A stretch of DNA of 64,000 bases, taken from NCBI GenBank assembly GCA_965214295.1, contig OZ243944.1:3968001-4032000 (forward strand), in the 5' to 3' direction. The notes beneath the pieces were generated by a model, which did not search any database, was not told the DNA's origin, and saw only the letters and a list, made by a program, of their open reading frames with translations. The DNA comes from JAJDUF01 sp965214295 (GTDB lineage: Bacteria; Chloroflexota; UBA11872; UBA12225; JAJDUF01). The translations under genes and the position numbers were made by a program. Positions 17,263 to 27,172 of the stretch are shown here, piece by piece (the first letter of the stretch is position 1; the number at the start of each line of letters is the position of its first letter).

Positions 17263-17974
17263 GTTCCTCACACTCCTCCTCAAACTCAGCTAGACTATCA
17301 CTGAGTCTCCGCAGGGTGCGAACCAGAAACTCAACATCGTCGCGGGTGAGGTTAATCTGAACAGCATCAAACACGTCTGGCCCTAGAACGAATGTGCTGT
17401 CTTCCGAAAACTGCTTTTGGTATTCCACACGTATTGTCGTATACGGAACTCTTCCCGCACTAAACTCTTTGTCGGCATCATCGAGTACCTTGACTTTCAC
17501 ATCCCAGGAGATGCCAGAGAAGGATGGCGCCTTGCTTGCCACCTTGAGCCGGAAACGATTCCTTAAGTGCTTGTCGACTACCACTTCAGCAATACTCTTC
17601 ATTCTGGTGCGGAAAAGCTTTGCTTTGGCCTCACTCTCTTGGCGTTGTTCAGGAGGCCGCTCGACACTTACCACATCCCGATCATGCACACGTGAGACCA
17701 GATAGGAAGCCATAGAATCCTGCTGCTCCATCAGCACGCCGAGTATCATCAGAGAGACTTCCTGAACTTGCTGCTGAAGAATTTTCTCGTCTACCTCCAG
17801 CTTGGCCGCCATCTCGGCTAAGACTGCTTCGTCTATTACAAGACGAGCGGCGAACGGCGGCGTCAGTGCGAGATAGGCTTCATTACGGTCAAGCAGCAGC
17901 CTGACCTCGGAGAGTAGAGTTGCAAACTGCTTCTGGTCGAGGCTAGGCAGCGTCACCCGCTTCTCATCAGCCAT
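17252..17974 (-). CDS. hypothetical soluble protein, first gene of a low-GC trio
   Basis: 240 residues from an ATG preceded by GGGAGGGG; the frame extends 20 codons further upstream without support. The product is soluble, mixed alpha/beta, with a C-terminal acidic tail (EFEEECEEHGS). No family is recognised. Codon use is more AT-rich than flanking metabolic genes, which suggests transfer, possibly linked to the nearby tRNA-Ser gene. Confidence 0.6.
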   Translation of the reverse strand: MADEKRVTLPSLDQKQFATLLSEVRLLLDRNEAYLALTPPFAARLVIDEAVLAEMAAKLEVDEKILQQQVQEVSLMILGVLMEQQDSMASYLVSRVHDRDVVSVERPPEQRQESEAKAKLFRTRMKSIAEVVVDKHLRNRFRLKVASKAPSFSGISWDVKVKVLDDADKEFSAGRVPYTTIRVEYQKQFSEDSTFVLGPDVFDAVQINLTRDDVEFLVRTLRRLSDSLAEFEEECEEHGS

Positions 17975-18061
17975 CTGTGCCCCTCCCACAGGATTATGTA
18001 CCAGGTCGAATCTTTTGACAAGCCAGTACGCCACACTGGCGGCATGGCGAAAGGCAGTGGC

Positions 18062-18826
18062 TTAGATCATGAGGTCGCCGCCGTTGATGTCGAGGGATGC
18101 GCCGGTGATGTAGGCGGCGCGGTCGGAGGCGAGGAAGGCGACCAGCTCGGCGACCTCTTCCGGGCGACCCAAGCGGGCGATGGGGAAGCTCGCGGCATAG
18201 GCGCTCGTCTGCTCGTCGCTGATCGTCGCCCGGACCATCTCGGTATCAATCAAGCCGGGGCACACGGCATTCACCGTAATCCCATGCGGCGCAGCTTCTT
18301 TGGCCAGGTGGCGGGTGAAGCCCAACACGCCGGCCTTGGCCGCCGTGTAATGTGCGCCGCCGACGGTGCTGACGTTTTTGCCGGCCGTCGAGGAGAAGTT
18401 CACGATCCGACCCCAGCCCGCTGCCTGCATCGCCGGGAGCACCGCGCGCGCGCAGAGGTACGTGCCCTTCAGATTGACGTTGACGACGAGGTCCCACTCG
18501 GCCTCTTCGATGTCAATGACCGCGGTGGGGCGGAGGACGCCCGCGTTGTTGATGAGAATGTGGATGCTGCCGTAGCGGTCCAGGGCAGCCGCGACGATGC
18601 CGCGCACGTCTTGGCTCGACGCCACGTCGCCCGGCATCGCCCACGCCGCGTGGCCAGCGGCCCGGAGCGCGGCGGCCGTTTGCGCGGCGGCCGCCGCGTT
18701 CACGTCGTTGACCACGAGGCTCGCGCCGGCGGCGGCCAGTCTGTGGGCCACTGCATGGCCCATGCCTTGGCCGGCGCCGGTCACGATGGCGACCTTGCCG
18801 GCCAACTCCGTTGTATCGGGTATCAC
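18062..18826 (-). CDS. short-chain dehydrogenase/reductase
   Basis: 254 residues from a GTG one base after the kbl stop. The cofactor motif is TGAGQGMG, followed by NNAG and the catalytic Ser...Tyr-x-x-x-Lys (SSTAGKNVSTVGGAHYTAAK). The C-terminal block ITGASLDINGG is typical of FabG-like classical SDRs. Coupling to kbl suggests a role in 2-amino-3-ketobutyrate/threonine or amino-alcohol metabolism, but known threonine dehydrogenases are of other families, so the substrate is open. Confidence 0.9.
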   Translation of the reverse strand: MIPDTTELAGKVAIVTGAGQGMGHAVAHRLAAAGASLVVNDVNAAAAAQTAAALRAAGHAAWAMPGDVASSQDVRGIVAAALDRYGSIHILINNAGVLRPTAVIDIEEAEWDLVVNVNLKGTYLCARAVLPAMQAAGWGRIVNFSSTAGKNVSTVGGAHYTAAKAGVLGFTRHLAKEAAPHGITVNAVCPGLIDTEMVRATISDEQTSAYAASFPIARLGRPEEVAELVAFLASDRAAYITGASLDINGGDLMI

Positions 18827-18827
18827 C

Positions 18828-20015
<1,188 letters not shown>

Positions 20016-20047
20016 GGGGATTTGCTCCTTTAGCTGGGCAGGCCGGG

Positions 20048-20093
20048 CCTCACCCCCCGTCCCCCTCTCCATCGCGGAGCGATAGAGAGGGGG
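20048..20093. repeat. family A hairpin upstream of kbl
   Basis: CCTCACCCCCCGTCCCCCTCTC followed by CATCGCGGAGCGATAGAGAGGGGG; the arms contain a mismatch at the loop side. Confidence 0.75.
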
Positions 20094-20121
20094 AGTGCGG
20101 CGGTGGCGGACCGAGGCGCGG

Positions 20122-21303
20122 CTAGCCGCGGCCCAGGCGCCGATCCTCGGCGATATACCACTCTTGCAGATCACGGGGCAGCGGCGTGGGCGGCCCCGCG
20201 CCCCGTTCGCGTCGCCAGTACACTAGGGGATGGTCGCGCTGCGGCTGCGGCAGGTCTACGCGCTGTCCGTAAGCGGCCGACTCGAATACCCCTAGCATGA
20301 TCTCCATGATGTGCCGGCCCTCGATTCCGCTGCACTCGTGATCCCGGCCTTCATCGAGGGCGCGGACATACTCCTCGACAAACCAATAGTCCGCCGGGTC
20401 GGCCGGGCTGCGCGGATCGTAATGGTCGGGATAGAGCGGTTCGAGGGGTTGCCAATTGCCGTACTCGCTACCGGGTAGATGATGCGGTTGGGGCAGCCAC
20501 CACGCGCCGCCGACTCTCTTGCTGGCATTCATCATCAACCGCCCCTCCGTGCCGTACACCTCCAGGGTGTAGGCGGCCGAGGCCGCGCCGAGGCCGGCGA
20601 AACGGTGCTGCAAGAGCGTCCCCGTGACGTTGTGGTCGAACTCTAGCGTAGCGGTCACGTGCTCGCCGGCCACCACACCGGCGCCGCGCGGGGCCTCCAG
20701 CACGTCCTCCGGCGTAATCCGGTGCCCGTCCGTCGTCGCAATACCGGACACGCTGCGGGCGTGCCCGCCGAAGCGCAGCATGTTGTTCAGCATGTGGGTG
20801 CCGATGTCGAGCAGGCCGTAGCCGCCATAGTAGCCCTTGCCGCTACCGTAGATGTAGCGCACTTGGCCGATACGCCCGGCGGCATAAGCTCGGGTAATGG
20901 CCTGCATGTACGGACTCACGCGGCCCTGCTGATGCACGGCGACCCGCACGCCCTTTTCCTCGGCTTTGGCGATAATCCCATCCGCTTGCCCGAGGTCTTG
21001 GCAGAGCGGTTTTTCCACCTCGATATTGACGCCGTACTCCAGCACACGCAGCGCCAGGGGGTAGTGAAACTCGATGCCGACCGGGATAGCCACAATGTCA
21101 GTCTGCACCGTCCGCATCATCGCGTCGAGATCGCGGTAGCGCGCAGACGGCGGCACACCGACCTCGGCACCGAGGACGTCGAGGCGCTCCTGGACCAGAT
21201 CGCAGAGGGCCACGATCTCCGTGCGCGGGTGGGCATGGTAGGCCCGCGCCTCTGCCGTGCCGCGATTGCGGCAGCCCAGGATCGCCACGCGGTAGGTTTT
21301 CAT
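20122..21303 (-). CDS. Gfo/Idh/MocA family oxidoreductase, copy 3
   Basis: 393 residues. The N-terminal Rossmann domain starts KTYRVAILGCRNRG, and the EKP motif (VEKPLCQDL, about 115) supplies the catalytic Lys. SGKGYYGGYGLLDIGTHMLNNMLRF carries the Asp/His pair of the sugar-dehydrogenase family. It is one of three tandem paralogues of almost identical length. The start is the ATG before KTYR; the open frame continues into an upstream repeat. Substrate is probably a cyclitol or sugar derivative, by family inference. Confidence 0.9.
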   Translation of the reverse strand: MKTYRVAILGCRNRGTAEARAYHAHPRTEIVALCDLVQERLDVLGAEVGVPPSARYRDLDAMMRTVQTDIVAIPVGIEFHYPLALRVLEYGVNIEVEKPLCQDLGQADGIIAKAEEKGVRVAVHQQGRVSPYMQAITRAYAAGRIGQVRYIYGSGKGYYGGYGLLDIGTHMLNNMLRFGGHARSVSGIATTDGHRITPEDVLEAPRGAGVVAGEHVTATLEFDHNVTGTLLQHRFAGLGAASAAYTLEVYGTEGRLMMNASKRVGGAWWLPQPHHLPGSEYGNWQPLEPLYPDHYDPRSPADPADYWFVEEYVRALDEGRDHECSGIEGRHIMEIMLGVFESAAYGQRVDLPQPQRDHPLVYWRRERGAGPPTPLPRDLQEWYIAEDRRLGRG

Positions 21304-21335
21304 CGTCAATGTTTCCTCGGCCCTAGCCCTAGGTA

Positions 21336-21375
21336 CCTCACCCCCCGGCCCCCTCTCCACTTGTGGAGAGGGGGG
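21336..21375. repeat. family A hairpin between oxidoreductase genes
   Basis: CTCACCCCCCGGCCCCCTCTCCAC/GTGGAGAGGGGGG; a family D palindrome (GGGCGCAGCATGCTGCGCCC) follows at 21379-21402. Confidence 0.8.
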
Positions 21376-21437
21376 GAGGGGCGCAGCATGCTGCGCCCCT
21401 CCGCGGCCTCCGTTGACCCCTGGGCCCCGATCAGACC

Positions 21438-22619
21438 TCAGCCGCGGCCCAGCCGCCAGTCCTCCGCGGCGAGCCACTCGCTATAGGCGCGGGACACCGC
21501 CGGTGGCGGATCATCCAGCCCATGCTCGCGCCGCCACCGGAGCAGCGGATGGTCGCGGCCGGGCTGCGGCAGCTTGACCCGCCGGCCGTAGGCCGCGGAC
21601 TCGAACATGCCCATCATGATCTCTACGATATGCCGGCCTTCATCCCCACTGCACGCATGATCGCGGTCTTCGTCCAGCGCACGCACATACTCGTCGGCAA
21701 AGCCGAAATCATCGGGCGAGGCGCTACTGGCCGGATCATATTGCGCCGGGAAGATCGGCTCCAGCCGTTCCCAGCGGTTGTTCGTGCCATCGGGGAGGTG
21801 ATGCGGCGTCGGCATCCACCAAGCGCCACCCGTCTCTCGTCCGGAGGCGTTAAAGAGCAGCCGTCCCTCCGTGCCATATAGCTCCAGCGAGTAGGCTTCG
21901 AGCTGCACCACGGGGAAGCGGTGCTGTAAGAGCGTGCCGGTCACGTTGTCGCCGAACTGGAGGGTCGCCGTGATGCTCTCTCCGGCGATGGTGCCCATGC
22001 CGGAGGGCGAGGTGTGAACATCCTCGGGTGTGATGAGCCGCCCGTCCGTCAGCGCCACCGCGCTCACGCTGCGACAACGCTCCCCGAACTGGAGCATATT
22101 GTTCAGCATGTGGGTGCCGATGTTCATCAGACCGTAGCCGCCGTAGTAGCCTTTGCCGCTCCCGGTAATGTAGCGCAACCGGCCAATTCGTCCCTCTTGG
22201 AAAGCCCGGAAGGTGGCCTGCATGTTCGGTCCGGCCCGGCTCTGTTGGTGGACAGCTACCTTCACACCCTTTTCCTGGGCTTTGGCGATCACGGCGTCGG
22301 CCTGGTCGAGGTCAATACACATCGGCTTTTCGACCTCGATATTGACGCCGTGCTCCAAGACGCGCATGGACAACTCGTAGTGCAGCTCGGTAGCGGTAGG
22401 GATGGCTACGATGTCCGGCTGTGTTTCCTCGATCATCCGGTCGAGGTCGGTGTAGCGGGCGGAGGGCGGGACCCCGAACTCATCACCCAGCTTATCGAAG
22501 CGCTCGGGAATCAGATCGCAGAGGCCCACGAGGTCGGTGCGCGGATGGGCGTGGTAGGCCCGGCCGGCCGCGGTACCGCGCCCACGACAGCCCAAGAGTG
22601 CCACGCGATAGGTTTTCAT
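21438..22619 (-). CDS. Gfo/Idh/MocA family oxidoreductase, copy 2
   Basis: 393 residues, starting MKTYRVALLGCRGRG with the Rossmann motif, VEKPMCIDL as the EKP motif and GKGYYGGYGLMNIGTHMLNNML. It is closely related to the flanking copies, sharing the HYDPxSPAD-like and C-terminal EWxxAEDRRLGRG blocks. Duplication without rearrangement is the simplest explanation. Expressed leftward, probably with copy 3. Confidence 0.92.
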   Translation of the reverse strand: MKTYRVALLGCRGRGTAAGRAYHAHPRTDLVGLCDLIPERFDKLGDEFGVPPSARYTDLDRMIEETQPDIVAIPTATELHYELSMRVLEHGVNIEVEKPMCIDLDQADAVIAKAQEKGVKVAVHQQSRAGPNMQATFRAFQEGRIGRLRYITGSGKGYYGGYGLMNIGTHMLNNMLQFGERCRSVSAVALTDGRLITPEDVHTSPSGMGTIAGESITATLQFGDNVTGTLLQHRFPVVQLEAYSLELYGTEGRLLFNASGRETGGAWWMPTPHHLPDGTNNRWERLEPIFPAQYDPASSASPDDFGFADEYVRALDEDRDHACSGDEGRHIVEIMMGMFESAAYGRRVKLPQPGRDHPLLRWRREHGLDDPPPAVSRAYSEWLAAEDWRLGRG

Positions 22620-22638
22620 CGTTGCTATCTCCTTTGTG

Positions 22639-22740
22639 CCTCACCCCCCGGCCCCCTCCCTCGCCCCTCACAAGGGTAGGTTTTTCGCGCGGGGAGGCGG
22701 ACCTACCCCCAACCCCCTCCCTAAAGGGAAGGGGCTGCCG
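22639..22740. repeat. two degenerate family A repeats
   Basis: A partial copy (CCTCACCCCCCGGCCCCCTCCCTCGCCCC) is followed by CCTACCCCCAACCCCCTCCCTAAAGGGAAGGGG. They separate copies 1 and 2 of the oxidoreductase genes. Confidence 0.6.
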
Positions 22741-22801
22741 GCCGCCGCCCGGACTCCCTGGCCCTGAAGGGAAGGGGGGTAGCCAGTCGGGGGTGCGGTG
22801 G

Positions 22802-23989
22802 TTAGCCGGCGGCGGCCGGAGTGGTGGTACGACGGCGGTCCTCGGCCGTAAGTAGCTCCTGGTACTGGATGGGCGACTGGGTTGTGTCCGGCAGTCCGTG
22901 CTCCCGCCGCAGGCGGACCAGCGGGTGCTCGCGATTCTGCTGCGGAATCTCGACGCGCCGGCCGTAGCCGGCCGACTCATAGATGGCCATGATGATCTCT
23001 ACGACGTGGTGGCCGTTAGCGCCACTGCACGCATGGTCGCGCCCCTCGTCCAGGGCACGCACGTACTCGTCGGCGTACCCGTAGTCGTCCACGGAGGCGA
23101 TCATACTTTCGTCGTAGCCTTCCGGGTAGATGGGGTCCAAGGGCTGCCATTGATCGTTGGTGCCGTCAGGGTAGTACTGCGGCTGCTGCAGCAGGCACGG
23201 CGCTCCCTGCCGGGTAGAGTGGTTGACGATGATCCGGCCTTCCGTGCCATATAGCTCGGTGACGTGCGCCGTCGTATCGTTCCGGGGGAAGCGGTGACAG
23301 AAGTGCGTGCCGGTGACACCGTTCTCCCACTCCATCGCCGCTGTGATGTGCTCACCGATGATGGTGCCTGCGCCCCAGACCCGGTGCGCGTCGGCGGGTG
23401 TCACGCTGCGGCCCCCGGAGACCGCAGCGGCGCTGACGGCCTTGCAGCGGCCGGCAAAGAGGATATCGTTATTCAAGATGTGGGTATCCTGGTGGATCAG
23501 CTCGAACCCGCCGTAGTAGCCCTTGCCGGCGCTATGGATGTACCGCAGCTCGCCGATCCGGCCTTCCCAGTAGGCTTTCAACGCAGCTTTGATATTGATC
23601 CCGACCCCACCCTGATGGTGGACGGCCACGCGGGCACCCTTTTCCTGAGCCTTGGCGATCAGCGCATCGGCCTGGATGAGGTCGAGGGTCATCGGCTTCT
23701 CAACGTCAATATGGACGCCGTGCTCCAAGACGCGCATGGACAGTGGATAGTGCAGCTCCGTGGCCGTGGGGATGGCCACAATGTCCGGCTGTGTTTCCTC
23801 GATCATCTTGTCGAGGTCGGTGTAGCGCGCGGAGGTCGGTACACCCAACTCGTCGCCGAGCGTATTGAAGCGCTCGGGAATCAGATCGCAGAGGCCTACG
23901 ACCTCGGTCCGGGCATGGGAGTGGTAGCCGCGCGCCGCGGCGGTGCCGCGCCCACGACAGCCTAGGATTGCCACGCGGTAAGTCTTCAC
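22802..23989 (-). CDS. Gfo/Idh/MocA family oxidoreductase, copy 1
   Basis: 395 residues from a GTG eight bases after GGAGG; this aligns with the MKTYR start of the paralogues. VAILGCRGRG (Rossmann), VEKPMTLDL (EKP motif) and GKGYYGGFELIHQDTHILNND follow. The third motif differs from the other two copies (HQDTHILNND in place of DIGTHMLNNM), so its substrate or quaternary structure may differ. It is the first gene of the trio. Confidence 0.9.
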   Translation of the reverse strand: MKTYRVAILGCRGRGTAAARGYHSHARTEVVGLCDLIPERFNTLGDELGVPTSARYTDLDKMIEETQPDIVAIPTATELHYPLSMRVLEHGVHIDVEKPMTLDLIQADALIAKAQEKGARVAVHHQGGVGINIKAALKAYWEGRIGELRYIHSAGKGYYGGFELIHQDTHILNNDILFAGRCKAVSAAAVSGGRSVTPADAHRVWGAGTIIGEHITAAMEWENGVTGTHFCHRFPRNDTTAHVTELYGTEGRIIVNHSTRQGAPCLLQQPQYYPDGTNDQWQPLDPIYPEGYDESMIASVDDYGYADEYVRALDEGRDHACSGANGHHVVEIIMAIYESAGYGRRVEIPQQNREHPLVRLRREHGLPDTTQSPIQYQELLTAEDRRRTTTPAAAG

Positions 23990-24120
23990 GCTCACTTCCT
24001 CCAGTTGGGCTATGGGGGCGCGGCGGCCGGGCCGCGCTGGTTGTGCCAGGGAGCATAGCATTGGCGGGTAGCGGCGTGTACGGTACGGGCTAACCCTGGC
24101 ACTCGGACGGCGCCAGGTCG

Positions 24121-24126
24121 TATAAT
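24121..24126 (+). promoter_or_regulatory. TATAAT -10 box upstream of the ABC-F gene
   Basis: A perfect TATAAT 180 bp before the ABC-F start. No clear -35 lies 17 bp upstream; CTGGCA at 19 bp is the best candidate. A transcript would begin close to 24133. Confidence 0.5.
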
Positions 24127-24135
24127 CGTTACGTG

Positions 24136-24195
24136 ATGCTCCGATTTCTAGTGCATATCTGCGTAGGCGCAGGGGGGGTAGCTCCGGGCAAGTAG
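24136..24195 (+). CDS. putative 19-residue leader peptide
   Basis: A short frame (MLRFLVHICVGAGGVAPGK, stop TAG) starts about ten bases after the TATAAT box, so it might be translated leaderlessly or from the GTG just before. It ends 23 bp before a strong hairpin with a T run that precedes an ABC-F gene. This layout matches ribosome-mediated attenuation of antibiotic-resistance ABC-F genes. There is no visible Shine-Dalgarno sequence, so it could be chance. Confidence 0.35.
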   Translation: MLRFLVHICVGAGGVAPGK

Positions 24196-24218
24196 CGTTG
24201 CAACTGTAGAAGTGCGCC

Positions 24219-24263
24219 AACCGCGGCTCGGAACTCGCCTCAGTATCCGACTCGCGGTTTTTT
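24219..24263 (+). terminator. intrinsic terminator/attenuator before the ABC-F gene
   Basis: AACCGCG pairs with CGCGGTT, and inside them TCGGA pairs with TCCGA; the second arm runs directly into six T residues. It lies 37 bp before the GTG start on the same strand, with no gene ending just upstream in that direction, so it is better read as an attenuator than as a gene-end terminator. Confidence 0.65.
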
Positions 24264-24300
24264 GTTGCCCTGAATACAAGCCGGAAATGGGAGGAACCAG

Positions 24301-25908
24301 GTGCTCACACTCAAGGATATTCACTACTTCTGGGGGCCACAGCCGGTGCTCGCCGGCGTCTCGCTGTTCGTCGGCCGTGGCGAAAAGGCCGGTCTGGTGG
24401 GGGCAAACGGCGCCGGGAAGACGACGCTGCTACGGATCGCTGCCGGAGACATCACGCCCGACGGCGGCAGCGTGGGGCGACCGAACCGGACCGGGTATCT
24501 GCCACAGGAGCCGGACGTTTCACCAACCTTTCCGGCAACTGCATCGGTGCGCGACGTGCTGGTCTCGGCCAGCTCGACGGCGGTGCTCGCGCAGCAATTG
24601 GCCGCAGCCGAGCGGCGGCTCACCACGGCGACCGGGCCGGCGCTGGAGGCAGCGGTGGAGGAGTACAGCCGTTTGGAGGAAGCGTACCGCGTAGCCGACG
24701 GCTACCAAGTCGAGGCCGAGGCCGCGATTGTGCTGCGGGGCCTGGGCTTGGGCTATATCGAGCTGGAGCGGCAGATCGGCCGGTTGTCCTCCGGCGAGCG
24801 GACCCGCCTGGAAATGGCGCGGATATTGGCGAGCGGTGCCAGCCTGCTGATGCTCGACGAGCCGACCAACCATCTGGACGTGGACGGGACGCGCTGGCTG
24901 ATGGAGTTCTTGGCTCGGACCGAGGCGGCCGTGCTGCTGGTCTCGCACGACCTGCGCCTGCTCGATCAGGCCATCTCGCGCGTGTTCGACCTCGACGTGC
25001 AAACCCGCCGGATCGAGGCGTTCAAGGGCACGTATAGCAGCTACTTGGCCTGGAGCGCCGAGCGCAAGGCCGTGATGGCCAAGACCCGTACTCGCCAGCT
25101 CAAGCAGATTGACCGCCTGCAAACCCTCGCGGACAAGTGGCGAGTGAAGACCGAGACGATGGCGCGGCGCGCCAAGGTCTTCGACCGGCGTATTGCCAGA
25201 ATGAAGGAGGAGGTTGTAGATGTCCCGACCGAGGTCCGCTCGCTGGGTCTGCACTTCCCGACGGCGCCGCGCAGTGGCCGGGTGACGCTGCGGGCCGTTG
25301 GCCTCCGCAAGCGGTATGGCCACAACACCGTCCTGAGCGGGACCAGCTTCACGCTGGAGCGCGGCCAGCGGCTCGCCGTGATCGGGGTCAACGGGGCGGG
25401 TAAGTCCACGCTACTGAACATTCTCGCGGGGCGCTTGCGGGCCGATGCCGGGGCGGTCACGTGGGGGCATCAGGTCAAGCTGGGGCATTTCGCGCACGGC
25501 TTGGAGCGGGACACGGCCGACCGCACGCCCTATGAGTATCTCCAGCCACTCGTAGCCGGCGGGGAGCGGGAAATCCGGTCGACGCTTGCAGGGCTGCTGC
25601 TGGGTGAGGATCATGCCTTCCGTCCGGTAGCAACGCTGTCGGCCGGGGAGCGAGCGCGGCTGGGGATTGCCAAGCTGATGCTCGAACGGCACAACCTGCT
25701 GCTGCTCGACGAGCCGAATAGTAACCTCGACATCCGCACGCGCGAGTGGCTGCTGGGTGCGCTCGACGAATACCGTCCGACGCTCGTCGTCGTGTCCCAT
25801 GATCGGGACTTTGTGGCGGGGCTGCGCCCGGATCGGGTACTGCTGCTGCCGGGCGAGCGGCACGAGTCGTTCCGGCCGGACCATCTGCGGCTCGTGGAGC
25901 TGGAGTAA
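24301..25908 (+). CDS. ABC-F family ATP-binding protein
   Basis: 535 residues from a GTG preceded by GGGAGGA. There are two ABC domains and no membrane segments. Walker A motifs are GANGAGKT (34-41) and GVNGAGKS; signature motifs are LSSGERTR and LSAGERAR; Walker B motifs end LMLDEPTNHLD and LLLDEPNSNLD. Between them lies a charged linker with KTRTRQLKQIDRLQTLADKWRVKTE, the ribosome-contacting arm. ABC-F proteins act on ribosomes as translation factors or confer resistance to 50S-targeting drugs. In the second Walker B the usual DEPTNHLD is altered to DEPNSNLD. Confidence 0.92.
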   Translation: MLTLKDIHYFWGPQPVLAGVSLFVGRGEKAGLVGANGAGKTTLLRIAAGDITPDGGSVGRPNRTGYLPQEPDVSPTFPATASVRDVLVSASSTAVLAQQLAAAERRLTTATGPALEAAVEEYSRLEEAYRVADGYQVEAEAAIVLRGLGLGYIELERQIGRLSSGERTRLEMARILASGASLLMLDEPTNHLDVDGTRWLMEFLARTEAAVLLVSHDLRLLDQAISRVFDLDVQTRRIEAFKGTYSSYLAWSAERKAVMAKTRTRQLKQIDRLQTLADKWRVKTETMARRAKVFDRRIARMKEEVVDVPTEVRSLGLHFPTAPRSGRVTLRAVGLRKRYGHNTVLSGTSFTLERGQRLAVIGVNGAGKSTLLNILAGRLRADAGAVTWGHQVKLGHFAHGLERDTADRTPYEYLQPLVAGGEREIRSTLAGLLLGEDHAFRPVATLSAGERARLGIAKLMLERHNLLLLDEPNSNLDIRTREWLLGALDEYRPTLVVVSHDRDFVAGLRPDRVLLLPGERHESFRPDHLRLVELE

Positions 25909-26314
25909 TACTGTGTGCTTCCCCCCCGGCCCCTCTCCACAGCATGGAGAGAGGGTGGCCCTCACCCCCGGCCCCTTCCCTCCAGGGCAGGGGAGTCCGG
26001 GCGGCGACCGGGAGGCTAGACTGCGGCGCAAGCCGCAGTGACGAGACGGGAACGGGTGCCATCACTCCGTCCCCCTATGGTCCCCCCGCTCCGCAGGGGG
26101 ACGTAGATTCCCGCGTTCGCGGGAATGACGGGAGGGGGGGCGGAATGTGGGAGGGGGGCTGCAATGAAGGGGGTGAGGCGGCGCCATGCGTCTGTGGTAT
26201 GTTGCCTCCTCGTCCACAGCGAGGCGTATACTATTCCGTCAGAAAGGCGCCAGGTAGGGGTATCGTCTGCCAGCGGCGGGTGTCCTACCATTCGGGCAAG
26301 AGTTGAGGGAGACG
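25909..26314. other. repeat-rich intergenic region
   Basis: No gene is supported. It contains two family A repeats (25919-25958 and 25958-25996), a family B repeat (26017-26045, CTGCGGCGCAAGCCGCAG) and a double family B unit (26074-26132, CCCCCCGCTCCGCAGGGGG then TTCCCGCGTTCGCGGGAA). Confidence 0.7.
26074..26132. repeat. double family B repeat
   Basis: Two palindromes in series followed by TGACGGG, nearly identical to 28771-28828. Confidence 0.75.
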
Positions 26315-27172
26315 ATGAGGATAGGAGTGGTGGGGCTGATGCCCCGGACCGCCGCGGAGGTCACGCCGGCTACGGCGGCGCGACTGCGTGAGCACGGATT
26401 CAGCGGCGCGCGCTGGGACCAGGCCGAGCCGTTGGCCGGCAACGACGACGAGCTACGCCACGTCCGCACGGTGCTGGAGGACGGTGGGGTGCGGATTGCT
26501 CAGACGGCGACGCGCAATCGCGACTTGGTAGCGGCCGATGAGGGACAGCGGCAGCAAGGGATCCGGGAGATGCAAGCCGCCTGCCGCGGTGCCAAGCTGC
26601 TCAACGCGGTGAACCTCTACGTGCGGCCGGGCAGCCTCAATCCCGCCGGCTCGTGGACGCCCCACCCGGAGAACACGCGGGTCGCGACCATCGAGCGGCT
26701 GGTGGATTCCTTGCGGGAGATCAGCAAGGCGGCCGAGGACGAAGGGGTGCTTTTGGCGCTGGAGGGGGCCGCCGTGTCCCCGCTGCCGACTTCGGAAGCG
26801 ATGCGTGACGTGATCGAGGCGGTCGGATCGCCGGCGCTGCGCTTCAACACGGACCCGGTGAACTTCGTGGGTAGTGTGGAAGACCTTTGGAATACCTCGA
26901 CGCTCGTGAATCGCATGTTCGACCTCTGCGCCCCCTATGTGTTGGCGGGTCACGCCAAGGACATTCGGTACGAGAACACGGTGACGGTGCGGTTTCACGA
27001 GTGCATCATCGGCGAGGGGCTGATGGATCAGGTGACCTACCTGCGCCGCTTCCAGGAATGCTGTCCCGATGGCTACATGCTCATCGAGCACTTGGCGGAC
27101 AAGGACGTGCCCCAGGCCAAGCGGGCGCTCGACGCGGCGCTGGCAGAGGCCGGTTTGGAGTGGGACGAGTAG
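26315..27172 (+). CDS. sugar phosphate isomerase/epimerase family protein
   Basis: 285 residues from an ATG with GAGGGAGA upstream. The pattern is a TIM barrel of the xylose isomerase-like/AP endonuclease 2 superfamily: LLALEGAAV (metal-binding Glu), RFNTDPVNF (Asp), LAGHAKDI (His/Lys/Asp) and MLIEHLAD (Glu). These give a plausible divalent-metal site. Substrate is unknown; the neighbouring oxidoreductase and SDR genes suggest carbohydrate or cyclitol metabolism. Confidence 0.88.
   Translation: MRIGVVGLMPRTAAEVTPATAARLREHGFSGARWDQAEPLAGNDDELRHVRTVLEDGGVRIAQTATRNRDLVAADEGQRQQGIREMQAACRGAKLLNAVNLYVRPGSLNPAGSWTPHPENTRVATIERLVDSLREISKAAEDEGVLLALEGAAVSPLPTSEAMRDVIEAVGSPALRFNTDPVNFVGSVEDLWNTSTLVNRMFDLCAPYVLAGHAKDIRYENTVTVRFHECIIGEGLMDQVTYLRRFQECCPDGYMLIEHLADKDVPQAKRALDAALAEAGLEWDE

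Noticed and set aside
24901..25323. Antisense frames over the ABC-F gene
   Set aside because: Shadow frames without motifs; the ABC-F motifs on the plus strand are complete.
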